From contig MPND01000022.1 in NCBI GenBank assembly GCA_002238855.1, positions 1 through 63,660 of the forward strand: DNA of 63,660 nucleotides, read 5' to 3'. The stretch's first letter is position 1. Each line of letters starts with the position of its first letter. Both the position numbers and the translations under genes were made by a program. Source of the stretch: SAR202 cluster bacterium bin90 (lineage in GTDB: Bacteria > Chloroflexota > Dehalococcoidia > Lucifugimonadales > JADFKI01). A model generated the notes under the pieces. It did no database searches. It worked only from the letters and a program-made list of their open reading frames with translations, and was not told where the DNA came from. Of the stretch, positions 52,239-59,826 are shown piece by piece.

Positions 52239-54233
52239 CTACTGCTTAATCGCCTCACGGTTCGATGCGTACTCGTCGTCACCGAGCTTGATGTAGCCAA
52301 CTTCCTGTGCAAGGTCAGCGGCGTTGTCGAGGTAAAACTCAACGAATGCCTTGACTTCAGGACGCTCCATGCTCTGCTTGCTCACATAGATGAACAGCGG
52401 GCGAGAGAGCGGTGAATAGGTGCCGTTCTCAATGGACTCGGATGTCGGAAGGACGCAGCCGTTGCCAGAGTCAACAGCGACCAGCTTGAGCTTGTCCTGG
52501 TTCTCCTGGTAGTAGGCAAACCCGAAGTAGCCGAGTGAATACTTGCCGCCTGCGATTCCCTGAACCAGCACATTGTCGTCCGCGCTGGCGGTGTAGTCCG
52601 GCCGGCTCACCTGCGCCTCACCCATGATCTCCTCGGTGAAGTAGTCGAATGTGCCGGAGTCTGTGTCGGGGCCATAAAGCACAATGTCACTGCTCGGCCA
52701 GCTCGGGTCAACATCGCTCCACTTGGATACGGTGCTGCCAGGCTCCCAGATCGTCTTGAGCTGGTCGGTGGTCAGGCACTCTACGAAGTCATTGTCCGGG
52801 CTGACCAACACGGACAGTCCGTCCATTGCCACGCGAAGCGGGTAGTATTCAATGCCGTTGTCTGCCGCTACCTGCGCTTCTGCCTCCTTAATAGGCCGGG
52901 AAGCATCGCTGATGTCGGTCTCGCCAACCGTGAATCGCTTGAAGCCGCCACCCGTGCCGGAGACGCCCACATTGACACGAACATCGCGATGTAATTTGCC
53001 AAACTCCTCAGCGACCGCCTCAGACACCGGGAATACCGTACTGGAGCCGTCAATCTCGATGGTGCCGCTTAGCTCCATCGCTACTGGTGCAGTGGTCTGT
53101 GCAGAAGCGGCTTGTAAGGGTGCCGGCGGCTGCTTAATCGCCTCACGGTTCGATGCGTACTCGTCGTCACCGAGCTTGATGTAGCCAACTTCCTGTGCAA
53201 GGTCAGCGGCGTTGTCGAGGTAAAACTCAACGAATGCCTTGACTTCAGGACGCTCCATGCTCTGCCTGCTCACATAGATGAACAGCGGGCGAGAGAGCGG
53301 TGAATAGGTGCCGTTCTCAATGGACTCGGATGTCGGAAGGACGCAGCCGTTGCCAGAGTCAACAGCGACCAGCTTGAGCTTGTCCTGGTTCTCCTGGTAG
53401 TAGGCAAACCCGAAGTAGCCGAGTGAATACTTGCCGCCTGCGATTCCCTGAACCAGCACATTGTCGTCCGCGCTAGCGGTGTAGTCCGGCCGGCTCAACT
53501 GCGCCTCACCCATGATTTCCTCGGTGAAATAGTCGAACGTGCCGGAGTCTGTGTCGGGGCCATAAAGCACAATGTCACTGCTCGGCCAGCTCGGATCAAC
53601 GTCGCTCCACTTGGATACGGTGCTGCCAGGCTCCCAGATCGTCTTAAGTTGGTCAGTAGTCAGGCACTCTACGAAGTCATTGTCCGGGCTGACCAACACG
53701 GACAGTCCGTCCATTGCCACGCGAAGCGGGTAGTATTCAATGCCGTTGTCTACCGCTGCTTGTGCTTCTGCCTCCTTAATAGGCCGGGAAGCATCGCTGA
53801 TGTCGGTCTCACCGACAGTGAAGCGCTTGAAGCCGCCGCCCGTGCCGGAGACGCCAACGTTGACGCGAACATCGGGATGCAGCTTGCCAAACTCTTCTGC
53901 GACTGCCTCAGACACCGGGAATACGGTGCTGGAGCCGTCAATCTCGATGGTGCCGCTTAGCTCCATCGCTACGGGCGCAGTGGTCTGTCCAGATGCGGCT
54001 TGTGAGGATGCCGTCGTCGCTACAGGCGCAGTGGTCTGTCCAGGTGCGGCTTGTGAGGGTGCCGTCGTCGCTACAGGCGCAGTGGTCTGTCCAGATGCGG
54101 CTTGTGAGGGTGCCGTCGCCGGTGTTTCCTCGGCACCACCGCAAGCGATCGCTGCGATCGAAAGCACTAAGGCTAGCATTAGGGCGACGCCAGGCGCGCC
54201 GCGCATCCGTGAAAGGATTCTTAAATCAGGCAT
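52239..54233 (-). CDS. Phosphate-binding lipoprotein PstS with two near-identical domains
   Basis: A 664-residue protein: a signal peptide with lipobox IAAIAC, a Thr/Ala/Pro-rich tether, then two phosphate-binding PstS domains (residues about 88-370 and 386-664) that differ at only five positions that I can count (P/R, A/V, V/A, L/V, R/K). Each domain has [39 protein letters not shown] and the late PLFIYVS block. The ordinary protein has one such domain of about 300 residues. The duplicated unit is 888 nt. No pstC, pstA or pstB gene is in the window. The gene is minus-strand, converging with the sulfatase gene. Confidence 0.9.
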   Translation of the reverse strand: MPDLRILSRMRGAPGVALMLALVLSIAAIACGGAEETPATAPSQAASGQTTAPVATTAPSQAAPGQTTAPVATTASSQAASGQTTAPVAMELSGTIEIDGSSTVFPVSEAVAEEFGKLHPDVRVNVGVSGTGGGFKRFTVGETDISDASRPIKEAEAQAAVDNGIEYYPLRVAMDGLSVLVSPDNDFVECLTTDQLKTIWEPGSTVSKWSDVDPSWPSSDIVLYGPDTDSGTFDYFTEEIMGEAQLSRPDYTASADDNVLVQGIAGGKYSLGYFGFAYYQENQDKLKLVAVDSGNGCVLPTSESIENGTYSPLSRPLFIYVSRQSMERPEVKAFVEFYLDNAADLAQEVGYIKLGDDEYASNREAIKQPPAPLQAASAQTTAPVAMELSGTIEIDGSSTVFPVSEAVAEEFGKLHRDVRVNVGVSGTGGGFKRFTVGETDISDASRPIKEAEAQVAADNGIEYYPLRVAMDGLSVLVSPDNDFVECLTTDQLKTIWEPGSTVSKWSDVDPSWPSSDIVLYGPDTDSGTFDYFTEEIMGEAQVSRPDYTASADDNVLVQGIAGGKYSLGYFGFAYYQENQDKLKLVAVDSGNGCVLPTSESIENGTYSPLSRPLFIYVSKQSMERPEVKAFVEFYLDNAADLAQEVGYIKLGDDEYASNREAIKQ
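52242..54017. repeat. 888-nt tandem duplication inside pstS-like gene
   Basis: Sequence from 52242 recurs from 53130 with an offset of exactly 888 nt (296 codons), almost base for base, covering one PstS domain plus one 51-nt linker unit. The offset is also seen between the linker copies at 53080 and 53968. Confidence 0.9.
53968..54120. repeat. Three 51-nt tandem repeats encoding lipoprotein tether
   Basis: Units begin with GCTAC(A/G)GGCGCAGTGGTC at 53968, 54019 and 54070, a period of exactly 51 nt, encoding a 17-residue linker unit ([17 protein letters not shown] type). A related single unit lies at 53080 between the two PstS domains. Confidence 0.9.
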
Positions 54234-54329
54234 AGCTATTTGAGTCTTACCTCCTCAATAATTTGTAATGGCTTTTGCGTGTCTGTTCAATGCATGAATT
54301 CAGACTGACTCCACAATAAGCCGTACATG

Positions 54330-54368
54330 TGAACAGAGCATTAACGACGTATTAATGTCGCTTTAGGA
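54330..54368. promoter_or_regulatory. Four hexamers at 11-bp spacing upstream of pstS-like gene (possible Pho box)
   Basis: TGAACA (54330), TTAACG (54341), TTAATG (54352) and TTAGGA (54363) lie exactly 11 bp apart, one helical turn each. The central pair also forms a CATTAA-N7-TTAATG dyad. This resembles the TT(A/C/T)A(C/T)A direct-repeat boxes of PhoP-type regulators. It is about 100-135 nt upstream of the phosphate-binding gene on the opposite strand. Confidence 0.45.
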
Positions 54369-54475
54369 GGCAATGAACAGACCTCGACTCCAACGCCTTC
54401 GGCGGAGCACTTCGCCTGCCAATCATCAAGTGTCTGAACAATGAGCAATCAGTGAGGGAAAAGAATTTCGGTGGG

Positions 54476-54802
54476 CTACTGCGGTCCTGCTCCACCAGCC
54501 TCCTTGAAAGCCTGGCCTAGTTGAATCATCACCGACCGAGACGCACGGTTAGACACGATAACGGACGATGGCTGATTATTCGCGACCTGTGTGCGGAGGT
54601 ATGCACGCTCTGAGGGTGGGATGTCCTCTGCCATTACCAGTGCGTCGAAGTCCGAGTATCCGGATATATCCAGAGCTGTCGTGACGCTTGTCGTCGCGGT
54701 CACGAGGCAGCTGTTACGCTCAAGGATTTCTGTGAGTTCGTCTATACGCCGCTCGCCCTGCGCCACGACAAGAATTCGGATGTAACTTCCCATTGCGGTC
54801 AT
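54476..54802 (-). CDS. Degenerate receiver-domain-like protein
   Basis: A 108-residue protein that appears to adopt a CheY-like fold: IRILVVAQGERRIDELTEILE at the start, TTALDISGYSDFDALVMAEDIPPSE in the middle and SSVIVSNRAS near the end. The acidic pair after strand 1 is replaced by Ala-Gln, the phosphoacceptor position appears as Ala, and no switch Lys is seen, so it is unlikely to be phosphorylated. Start ATG 54802 follows GAGGGA. It lies 13 nt downstream of the LLM gene on the same strand, hence one operon. Relation to true receivers is inference. Confidence 0.6.
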   Translation of the reverse strand: MTAMGSYIRILVVAQGERRIDELTEILERNSCLVTATTSVTTALDISGYSDFDALVMAEDIPPSERAYLRTQVANNQPSSVIVSNRASRSVMIQLGQAFKEAGGAGPQ

Positions 54803-54815
54803 AGTCCCTCTTCGT

Positions 54816-55811
54816 TCAATCCCTCTTGAAGTGTTGGACGACCTGTCCAAGTATGTTAAGCGCTTCGCCTAAGTCGGGGCCAAGTGGCGGACCGAAGCTG
54901 AGGTGCGTCGCGCCGTCTGCAACCAACGGTTCCAGCCGCTCGATTATCTGGCTGGCATTTCCCACTACGCCGATTCTGAGCATGTCGTCTGTTACCAGAT
55001 CTACGGCGCGCTCTTCGCATTTGTCTTCAGTTAACGCCCTGCCAATTGGTTCGAAGTCCACCTTCGCAAGACCCAGGTCGGACAGGACAGTTTCGTTCAT
55101 GGCGTTGCCGTAGTATGCAACCTTCTGCGCCAGTACTCTGCGCGCCTGAGTTCGGTCCTGGGATGCAGATACCCAGATACATGTGGCAAAATCAAAGTCT
55201 GCCCTGGGATTCTCGCTATGAGCTTGCCCTTTATCAACCTGCCGGCGCGCGGTGTAATAACGCTCCGGTGGGAAGAGCAGTGGCAGCGCCCCATTTCCAA
55301 TTTTCCCTGCAAGTTCCAGCATTCTGGGTCCCATGCCACCGACATATATGGGAACCTGCCGCTCGATCGGGAAGCGCATGTATGCCTCACCACCCCAGGA
55401 CAGAAACTCACCAGCATGCTCTGCGCTCTGGTTTCCCAGAAGTCGCCTGATAGCCGCAACCGATTCACGGGTCGCGGTCAGCGGCCTTCCGTGTCGAATG
55501 CCCACCCAGCCCAGAAATTCCGCCGCACCTGCCGATATTCCGAGCAGAAATCTGCCGTCAGACACCTCGTCAAGGGTTCCCGCGAGCATAGCGATTTCTG
55601 CAGCGTTCATCGTATAGGGGTTCAGGATGCAGCTGCCAATATTTATGCGCTTGGTTTTCAGGGCCATGGCCGTGAGAATCACTCCAGCGCTTCGGAGGAA
55701 TAGGTCATTGCTGACCCAGAACTGGTCAAAGTCCAGTGTTTCCGCTTGCTGCGCCAACTCAACATACTGCGGCACTGTCAGGTCATTATTCAGCCGCAGG
55801 CTAAAGCGCAT
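54816..55811 (-). CDS. LLM class flavin-dependent oxidoreductase (F420-type, mer-like)
   Basis: A 331-residue luciferase-like monooxygenase family protein. Signs: FSLRLNNDLTVPQYVELAQQ at the start, INIGSCILNPYTMNAAEIAM near residue 56 and GRFLLGISAGAAEFLG near 86, similar to methylene-H4MPT reductase-like and F420-linked members. ATG 55811 lies inside the last codons of the upstream RidA gene (11-nt overlap), so expression is coupled. A LLM protein beside a RidA protein recalls RutA/RutC, but no other Rut gene is seen. Confidence 0.88.
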   Translation of the reverse strand: MRFSLRLNNDLTVPQYVELAQQAETLDFDQFWVSNDLFLRSAGVILTAMALKTKRINIGSCILNPYTMNAAEIAMLAGTLDEVSDGRFLLGISAGAAEFLGWVGIRHGRPLTATRESVAAIRRLLGNQSAEHAGEFLSWGGEAYMRFPIERQVPIYVGGMGPRMLELAGKIGNGALPLLFPPERYYTARRQVDKGQAHSENPRADFDFATCIWVSASQDRTQARRVLAQKVAYYGNAMNETVLSDLGLAKVDFEPIGRALTEDKCEERAVDLVTDDMLRIGVVGNASQIIERLEPLVADGATHLSFGPPLGPDLGEALNILGQVVQHFKRD

Positions 55812-56217
55812 CGCGCATCTCCGAAGTTGCCTTCGCGACCACCGCCTCAGCCTCGATTTCGACGAGCAAGGAGTCGTCCACAAGGCGCGCTTCGACGAGG
55901 GTGCATGCGGGGCGAATATCTGAAAAGAACTCGCCGTGAACACGGGCCACGGCCTCCCAGTGCGAAATATCCCTCACATAAATGCGTGTCCGGACGATAT
56001 CGGCCAGACTACCGCCAAGCTCTTCAACGGCGCTTCTGATAATTTCCAGCACCGCCCTTGCCTGCTCGCCTGCGTCCTCCAAGCCCATCGCACCTGCCTC
56101 GCTGCTCGCAGTTGTGCCGGAGACAAATATCATGCCTCCGTTGCGTACCGCCCTGCTGTAGCCTGCAACCGCTTCCCATGGAGTGCCTGTGGAATAACGT
56201 AGAGTTGAATCAGTCAA
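55801..56217 (-). CDS. RidA family protein (YjgF/YER057c/UK114)
   Basis: A 138-residue RidA-fold protein. MIFVSGTTASSEAGAMGLEDAGEQARAVLEII near residues 30-60, IVRTRIYVRDISHWEAVARVHGEFF near 87-110 (with the conserved Arg of the deaminase group) and PACTLVEARLVDDSLLVEIEAEAV near 115 are typical. Members deaminate reactive enamine/imine intermediates. First gene of the RidA-LLM-receiver-like operon, overlapping the LLM gene by 11 nt. Confidence 0.92.
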   Translation of the reverse strand: MTDSTLRYSTGTPWEAVAGYSRAVRNGGMIFVSGTTASSEAGAMGLEDAGEQARAVLEIIRSAVEELGGSLADIVRTRIYVRDISHWEAVARVHGEFFSDIRPACTLVEARLVDDSLLVEIEAEAVVAKATSEMRDAL

Positions 56218-56391
56218 GATAATAGGTCTCCTCAGCGTCGGGGCATCGGTAGAAATTGCCGGTCATCCCAAAATGGGGCGAGGTCATACACCAAAAGGAT
56301 GCACGTTTCGGCCAACGGATGGCGCCCGAAATTGTAGCAGGCAGCCCTTTAGTACACAACGATGACAGGACGCGCGATAGCACTGCGTTTC

Positions 56392-56433
56392 TTGACTGTA
56401 CACTTACCGAATGATAAAGTGAAATTGTTCACT
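56392..56433 (+). promoter_or_regulatory. Promoter with operator-like dyad before glutamine synthetase-family gene
   Basis: TTGACT (56392-56397), a 17-nt spacer and TAAAGT (56415-56420) form a good sigma-70 promoter. A perfect dyad AGTGAA-ATTG-TTCACT (56418-56433) overlaps the -10 and the likely start of transcription, where a repressor would act. Confidence 0.6.
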
Positions 56434-56467
56434 AAGTTATCGCAAAATAACGGAGTTCTAGCCAGCC

Positions 56468-57832
56468 GTGAGGGAAATAGAACGCGCTGAAGTCGTTCGC
56501 AAAGCCATGGACGCCGGCGTACATCTAGTATCATTCTTCTGGTGCGATAACGGTGGCATTATCCGCGGCAAGTCCACGCATATCACCGGCTTAGAAACAC
56601 GACTTAGTTCAGGAATCGGCGTAACCAAAGCCATGCAGGCGATGGGCGATATGGACGAGTTACAGGTGGTCGAGGGGATGGGTCCGGCCGGCGAGTTCAG
56701 ATTGATGCCTGACCCGGATACATTTTCGGTCTTACCTTACGCCCCTAAGCGAGCCCTGATGTTGTCTGACCTTATGTCGAGGTCGCGCGAGCCGTGGGAA
56801 GCCTGTCCCAGAGATTTCTTGAAGCGCGTACTTGCCAAAGCTGAAACGATTGGATTGAAATTTCAGGTGGCGATGGAGCCCGAGTGGTACTTGACCACTA
56901 AGGACGGCGATGAGTTCGTGCCGTGCGACGAAAGCCTGGACAACTCCAGCGTCGGTATCACATTCGCGCAGGACGTGGTTGACGATATAATTGAGGCTCT
57001 GGAAGCTCAGGGAATCGGGATTGAGCAATATCACACCGAAGTCGGGCACGGTCAGCACGAGTTGAGCATCCGACACGCTCCCGCGCTTAAGGCAGCCGAC
57101 AATCACCTGATTTACCGAGAGACTGTGCGTAATATTGCGTACCGGCATGGGATGTACGCATCGTTTGCGCCCAAGCCATTTCCGGATCAGGCTGGCAACG
57201 GCAACCACATTCATTTCAGCGCCTGGGACGATGACGAGCAGACAAATCTATTCTTCGACTCCGATGACGAGTACAGCATAAGCGAGCTAGCGTACCATTT
57301 CATCGGAGGCATCATGGAACACTTACCAGCGTTAGTGGCGCTGACATGTCCGAGCATGAACAGTTACAGACGGCTTTCCCCCGGGTCGTGGAGTACCGCG
57401 TACACGTGCTACGGACCGGATAACAGGGAGGCAGCGCTGCGAATACCGTCTAACTTCTGGGGATCGGAGATGGCTTCAACGAACTTAGAGTTCAGACCAT
57501 CGGACTCCAGCGCAAATCCATACATTGCTCTGGGTGGAGTGATCGCAGCCGGCCTCGATGGCGTGGAGCGACAACTTCAGCCCTGCGAAACGCAGTGGAT
57601 TGATGTTGATCCGACACGACTAACTGAGGAAGAGCTTGCGGAGCGAGACATCCATCGGCTGCCCACCTCTTTACTCGAGGCAACTCAAGAGTTGGAGAAT
57701 GATACGATTCTGACCGAAGCGCTGGGGACAATGCTGGCAGACTCATACATTGCCATCAGGCGCGCCGATTGGGAGATATTCTCGCAGCAAAATGACGAGT
57801 TTGAAATCAGGAATCATTTCTACAAGTACTGA
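56468..57832 (+). CDS. Glutamine synthetase family protein
   Basis: A 454-residue GS-fold enzyme. The beta-grasp N-domain holds SFFWCDNGGIIRGKS near residue 19 and the catalytic domain AMEPEWYL (metal Glu) near 138, TEVGHGQHELSI near 195 and GNGNHIHFSAWD near 240. It is closest in look to the non-ammonium-assimilating group (GlnA3-like, gamma-glutamylation of amines or polyamines); the residues that decide this are not clear by eye. GTG start 56468 with weak SD. A promoter and dyad lie directly upstream. The cupredoxin gene follows about 80 nt later. Confidence 0.88.
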   Translation: MREIERAEVVRKAMDAGVHLVSFFWCDNGGIIRGKSTHITGLETRLSSGIGVTKAMQAMGDMDELQVVEGMGPAGEFRLMPDPDTFSVLPYAPKRALMLSDLMSRSREPWEACPRDFLKRVLAKAETIGLKFQVAMEPEWYLTTKDGDEFVPCDESLDNSSVGITFAQDVVDDIIEALEAQGIGIEQYHTEVGHGQHELSIRHAPALKAADNHLIYRETVRNIAYRHGMYASFAPKPFPDQAGNGNHIHFSAWDDDEQTNLFFDSDDEYSISELAYHFIGGIMEHLPALVALTCPSMNSYRRLSPGSWSTAYTCYGPDNREAALRIPSNFWGSEMASTNLEFRPSDSSANPYIALGGVIAAGLDGVERQLQPCETQWIDVDPTRLTEEELAERDIHRLPTSLLEATQELENDTILTEALGTMLADSYIAIRRADWEIFSQQNDEFEIRNHFYKY

Positions 57833-57910
57833 ATTGGACCAATAGCGAATGTCCCCACGCAGCTGAGATATACGTAGAAGGTTGGGGATAGAACAGAATT
57901 GCAGGAGGCT

Positions 57911-58390
57911 ATGTTGCAGAAGCGAAGTCTATTGGCGCTTGCGAGCGTGTGTGCCATCATGATGCTTGGTGTAATTGCCTGTGGTCAGCCTACGCCTGAG
58001 CCGCCGCCGCCCACTACGGTGCCGCGAATATCACCCCCTCCACCTCAGGCCGCGCCAACCGTTCCAGTGGCAAGCCAGAACGGCTCATCTGGGCAAGGTG
58101 CCGGTGGTGGCACGCCCATCAGCGTGGCACTGCAGGACATAGGCGGTAGTGGTGAGTACGCATACAGCCCCTCAGAATTTGCATTCAGCGCCGGCGAGAC
58201 GGTAACCTTCACTCTCACATCTGAGGCGGAGTTCCATACCTTCGAGGTGGATGATCTTGACATATATGTCGAAGTGGATGCTGGGGACACCGCGACTTAC
58301 ACGTTCACGTTCGACAATGCCGGTACATACGAGCTCGTATGCACTCCGCACAACGCGCAGGGTATGATAGGCACTATAGTTGTGAACTAG
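57911..58390 (+). CDS. Cupredoxin (plastocyanin-like) lipoprotein
   Basis: A 159-residue exported blue-copper protein. Signal peptide with lipobox GVIAC (Cys24), a Pro-rich tether to about residue 65, then one cupredoxin domain with complete type 1 copper ligands: His109 in FHTF, Cys144 and His147 in CTPHN, and Met152. It probably transfers electrons at the cell surface. ATG 57911 follows GCAGGAGG and is preferred to an earlier TTG at 57899. It is separated from dnaN by a hairpin terminator. Confidence 0.92.
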   Translation: MLQKRSLLALASVCAIMMLGVIACGQPTPEPPPPTTVPRISPPPPQAAPTVPVASQNGSSGQGAGGGTPISVALQDIGGSGEYAYSPSEFAFSAGETVTFTLTSEAEFHTFEVDDLDIYVEVDAGDTATYTFTFDNAGTYELVCTPHNAQGMIGTIVVN

Positions 58391-58416
58391 CCTAGCCACT
58401 CTCTCGATTAACACAT

Positions 58417-58456
58417 AATGCGTTCTCCATTTCCAAAGATGGGGGACGCATTTTCA
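58417..58456 (+). terminator. Probable rho-independent terminator after cupredoxin gene
   Basis: AATGCGTTCTCCAT pairs with ATGGGGGACGCATT (two G-T pairs) around a 10-nt loop and is followed by TTTTCACTCTT. Confidence 0.75.
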
Positions 58457-58560
58457 CTCTTATCTGTCATTGGGCACGTAGAAAACGCCGCAACAGATAG
58501 GTTAAAATTGCCCGATATATCGCGGGATCGTAGAAACAACTCAATCGGAGGGCATGAAGA

Positions 58561-59694
58561 ATGAGGTTATCCTGCTTACAAGAGAATCTTGCGCGAGGCC
58601 TCTCAATCGTGGGGAGGGCCGTCGCAACAAGGTCCACATTGCCAATAACTCAGAATGTCCTCCTCAGCACCGAGAAATCCATGCTGAAGATCTCGGCGAC
58701 TGACCTGAACATGGCCATGACCACATGGATTGGCGCGCAAGTCGAAGAAGAGGGTGCCATTACCGTACCGGCGCGGCTACTCTCCGACTTTGTCAACTCC
58801 CTGCCTCCGGAACGCATAGACATTGAGGCAACCTCACAGCCCATTGGGCTGAACGTCAAATGCGTAAGCTTCGAGTCCAACATCAGTGGCACTGCTGCCG
58901 ACGACTTTCCGCCTATCCCCGCAGTTGAAGACGGGCTTGCCGCAAAGATAGAACCGGATGTCCTGCGTGAAGCCATAAACCGTGTATCTTTCGCAGCAGC
59001 TACCGAGGATTCACGTCCGGTGCTGACGGGTGTCAAGACTGAAATCAGTGGTGACGAGTTTAAGTTCGCTGCGGCCGACGGCTTCAGACTAGCAGTGTTC
59101 AGCGGCAAGCTTGCGGAGCCGCCAAGCGAGGACATCGAATTTCTCATACCGGCGCGCGTGCTGAACGAGATCAACCGCCTTCTCGGGACACAGCAGAAGG
59201 CAGTGGAGTTCATGGTAACGCCTTCCAGCAATCAGGCGCTCTTCCGCGTGGAGGACGTGGAGATAGTATCCTCTCTCATCGCTGGAAACTTCCCCAACTA
59301 CAATCAGCTTATACCGCAGAGCTACACGACCCGTGTCGTGCTGAATTCGGATGATTTCCTGCGAGCCACGAGAACTGCTGCCATATTCGCACGGGACGGT
59401 AGCGGCATTATTCGCCTTCAGATGGCGAGCGGCGAAGAAGACGCGCCAGGACACCTCACCGTGTCATCACGGGCCGAAGAAGTCGGAGACAACGAAGGCC
59501 AACTTGGAGCATCTGTCGAAGGCGATGACGCCAAAATAGCTTTCAACTCCAAGTATCTCACGGACGTGCTAGATGTTCTCAACGGGGACGTTGCCATGGA
59601 AGTATCATCGCCCTCAAGCCCCGGCGTGCTTAAGCCAGTCGAAGGCGATGACTACATTCACGTCGTAATGCCAATGTTTGTTCAATGGACTTAA
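58561..59694 (+). CDS. dnaN: DNA polymerase III sliding clamp (beta subunit)
   Basis: A 377-residue beta clamp with its three topologically similar domains: N-terminal ARGLSIVGRAVATRSTLPITQNVLL, central VLREAINRVSFAAATEDSRPVLTGV and C-terminal KYLTDVLDVL with the final VVMPMFVQW hydrophobic-pocket strand. It encircles DNA and holds polymerase III. GGAGGGC lies before ATG 58561. It is not next to dnaA or recF here; neighbours are a cupredoxin gene and recombinase remnants. A terminator follows about 80 nt after the stop. Confidence 0.97.
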   Translation: MRLSCLQENLARGLSIVGRAVATRSTLPITQNVLLSTEKSMLKISATDLNMAMTTWIGAQVEEEGAITVPARLLSDFVNSLPPERIDIEATSQPIGLNVKCVSFESNISGTAADDFPPIPAVEDGLAAKIEPDVLREAINRVSFAAATEDSRPVLTGVKTEISGDEFKFAAADGFRLAVFSGKLAEPPSEDIEFLIPARVLNEINRLLGTQQKAVEFMVTPSSNQALFRVEDVEIVSSLIAGNFPNYNQLIPQSYTTRVVLNSDDFLRATRTAAIFARDGSGIIRLQMASGEEDAPGHLTVSSRAEEVGDNEGQLGASVEGDDAKIAFNSKYLTDVLDVLNGDVAMEVSSPSSPGVLKPVEGDDYIHVVMPMFVQWT

Positions 59695-59772
59695 TTTGCC
59701 TCGTGCACCTCTGGGATATCTATGCCCTGAAACCATCACTTCAAGCTTGGGATTTTCTTAGGGGATATGCAG

Positions 59773-59805
59773 AGAGGCCCTCATTTTGTGAGGGCCTCTT
59801 TCTTA
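59773..59805 (+). terminator. Rho-independent terminator after dnaN
   Basis: A perfect 11-bp stem AGAGGCCCTCA / TGAGGGCCTCT with loop TTTTG, followed by TTCTTATG. It lies just before the 3' end of the opposing recombinase remnant. Confidence 0.92.
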
Positions 59806-59826
59806 TGTCGCTCGCTGAAACCTGTG

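Noticed and set aside
52242..54120. Repeats in the PstS gene as a CRISPR or satellite array
   Set aside because: They are coding, in frame, with 888-nt and 51-nt periods and no spacer diversity.
58391..58560. Replication origin near dnaN
   Set aside because: No cluster of DnaA boxes (TTATCCACA-like) was seen; the gap holds only a terminator and the dnaN leader.
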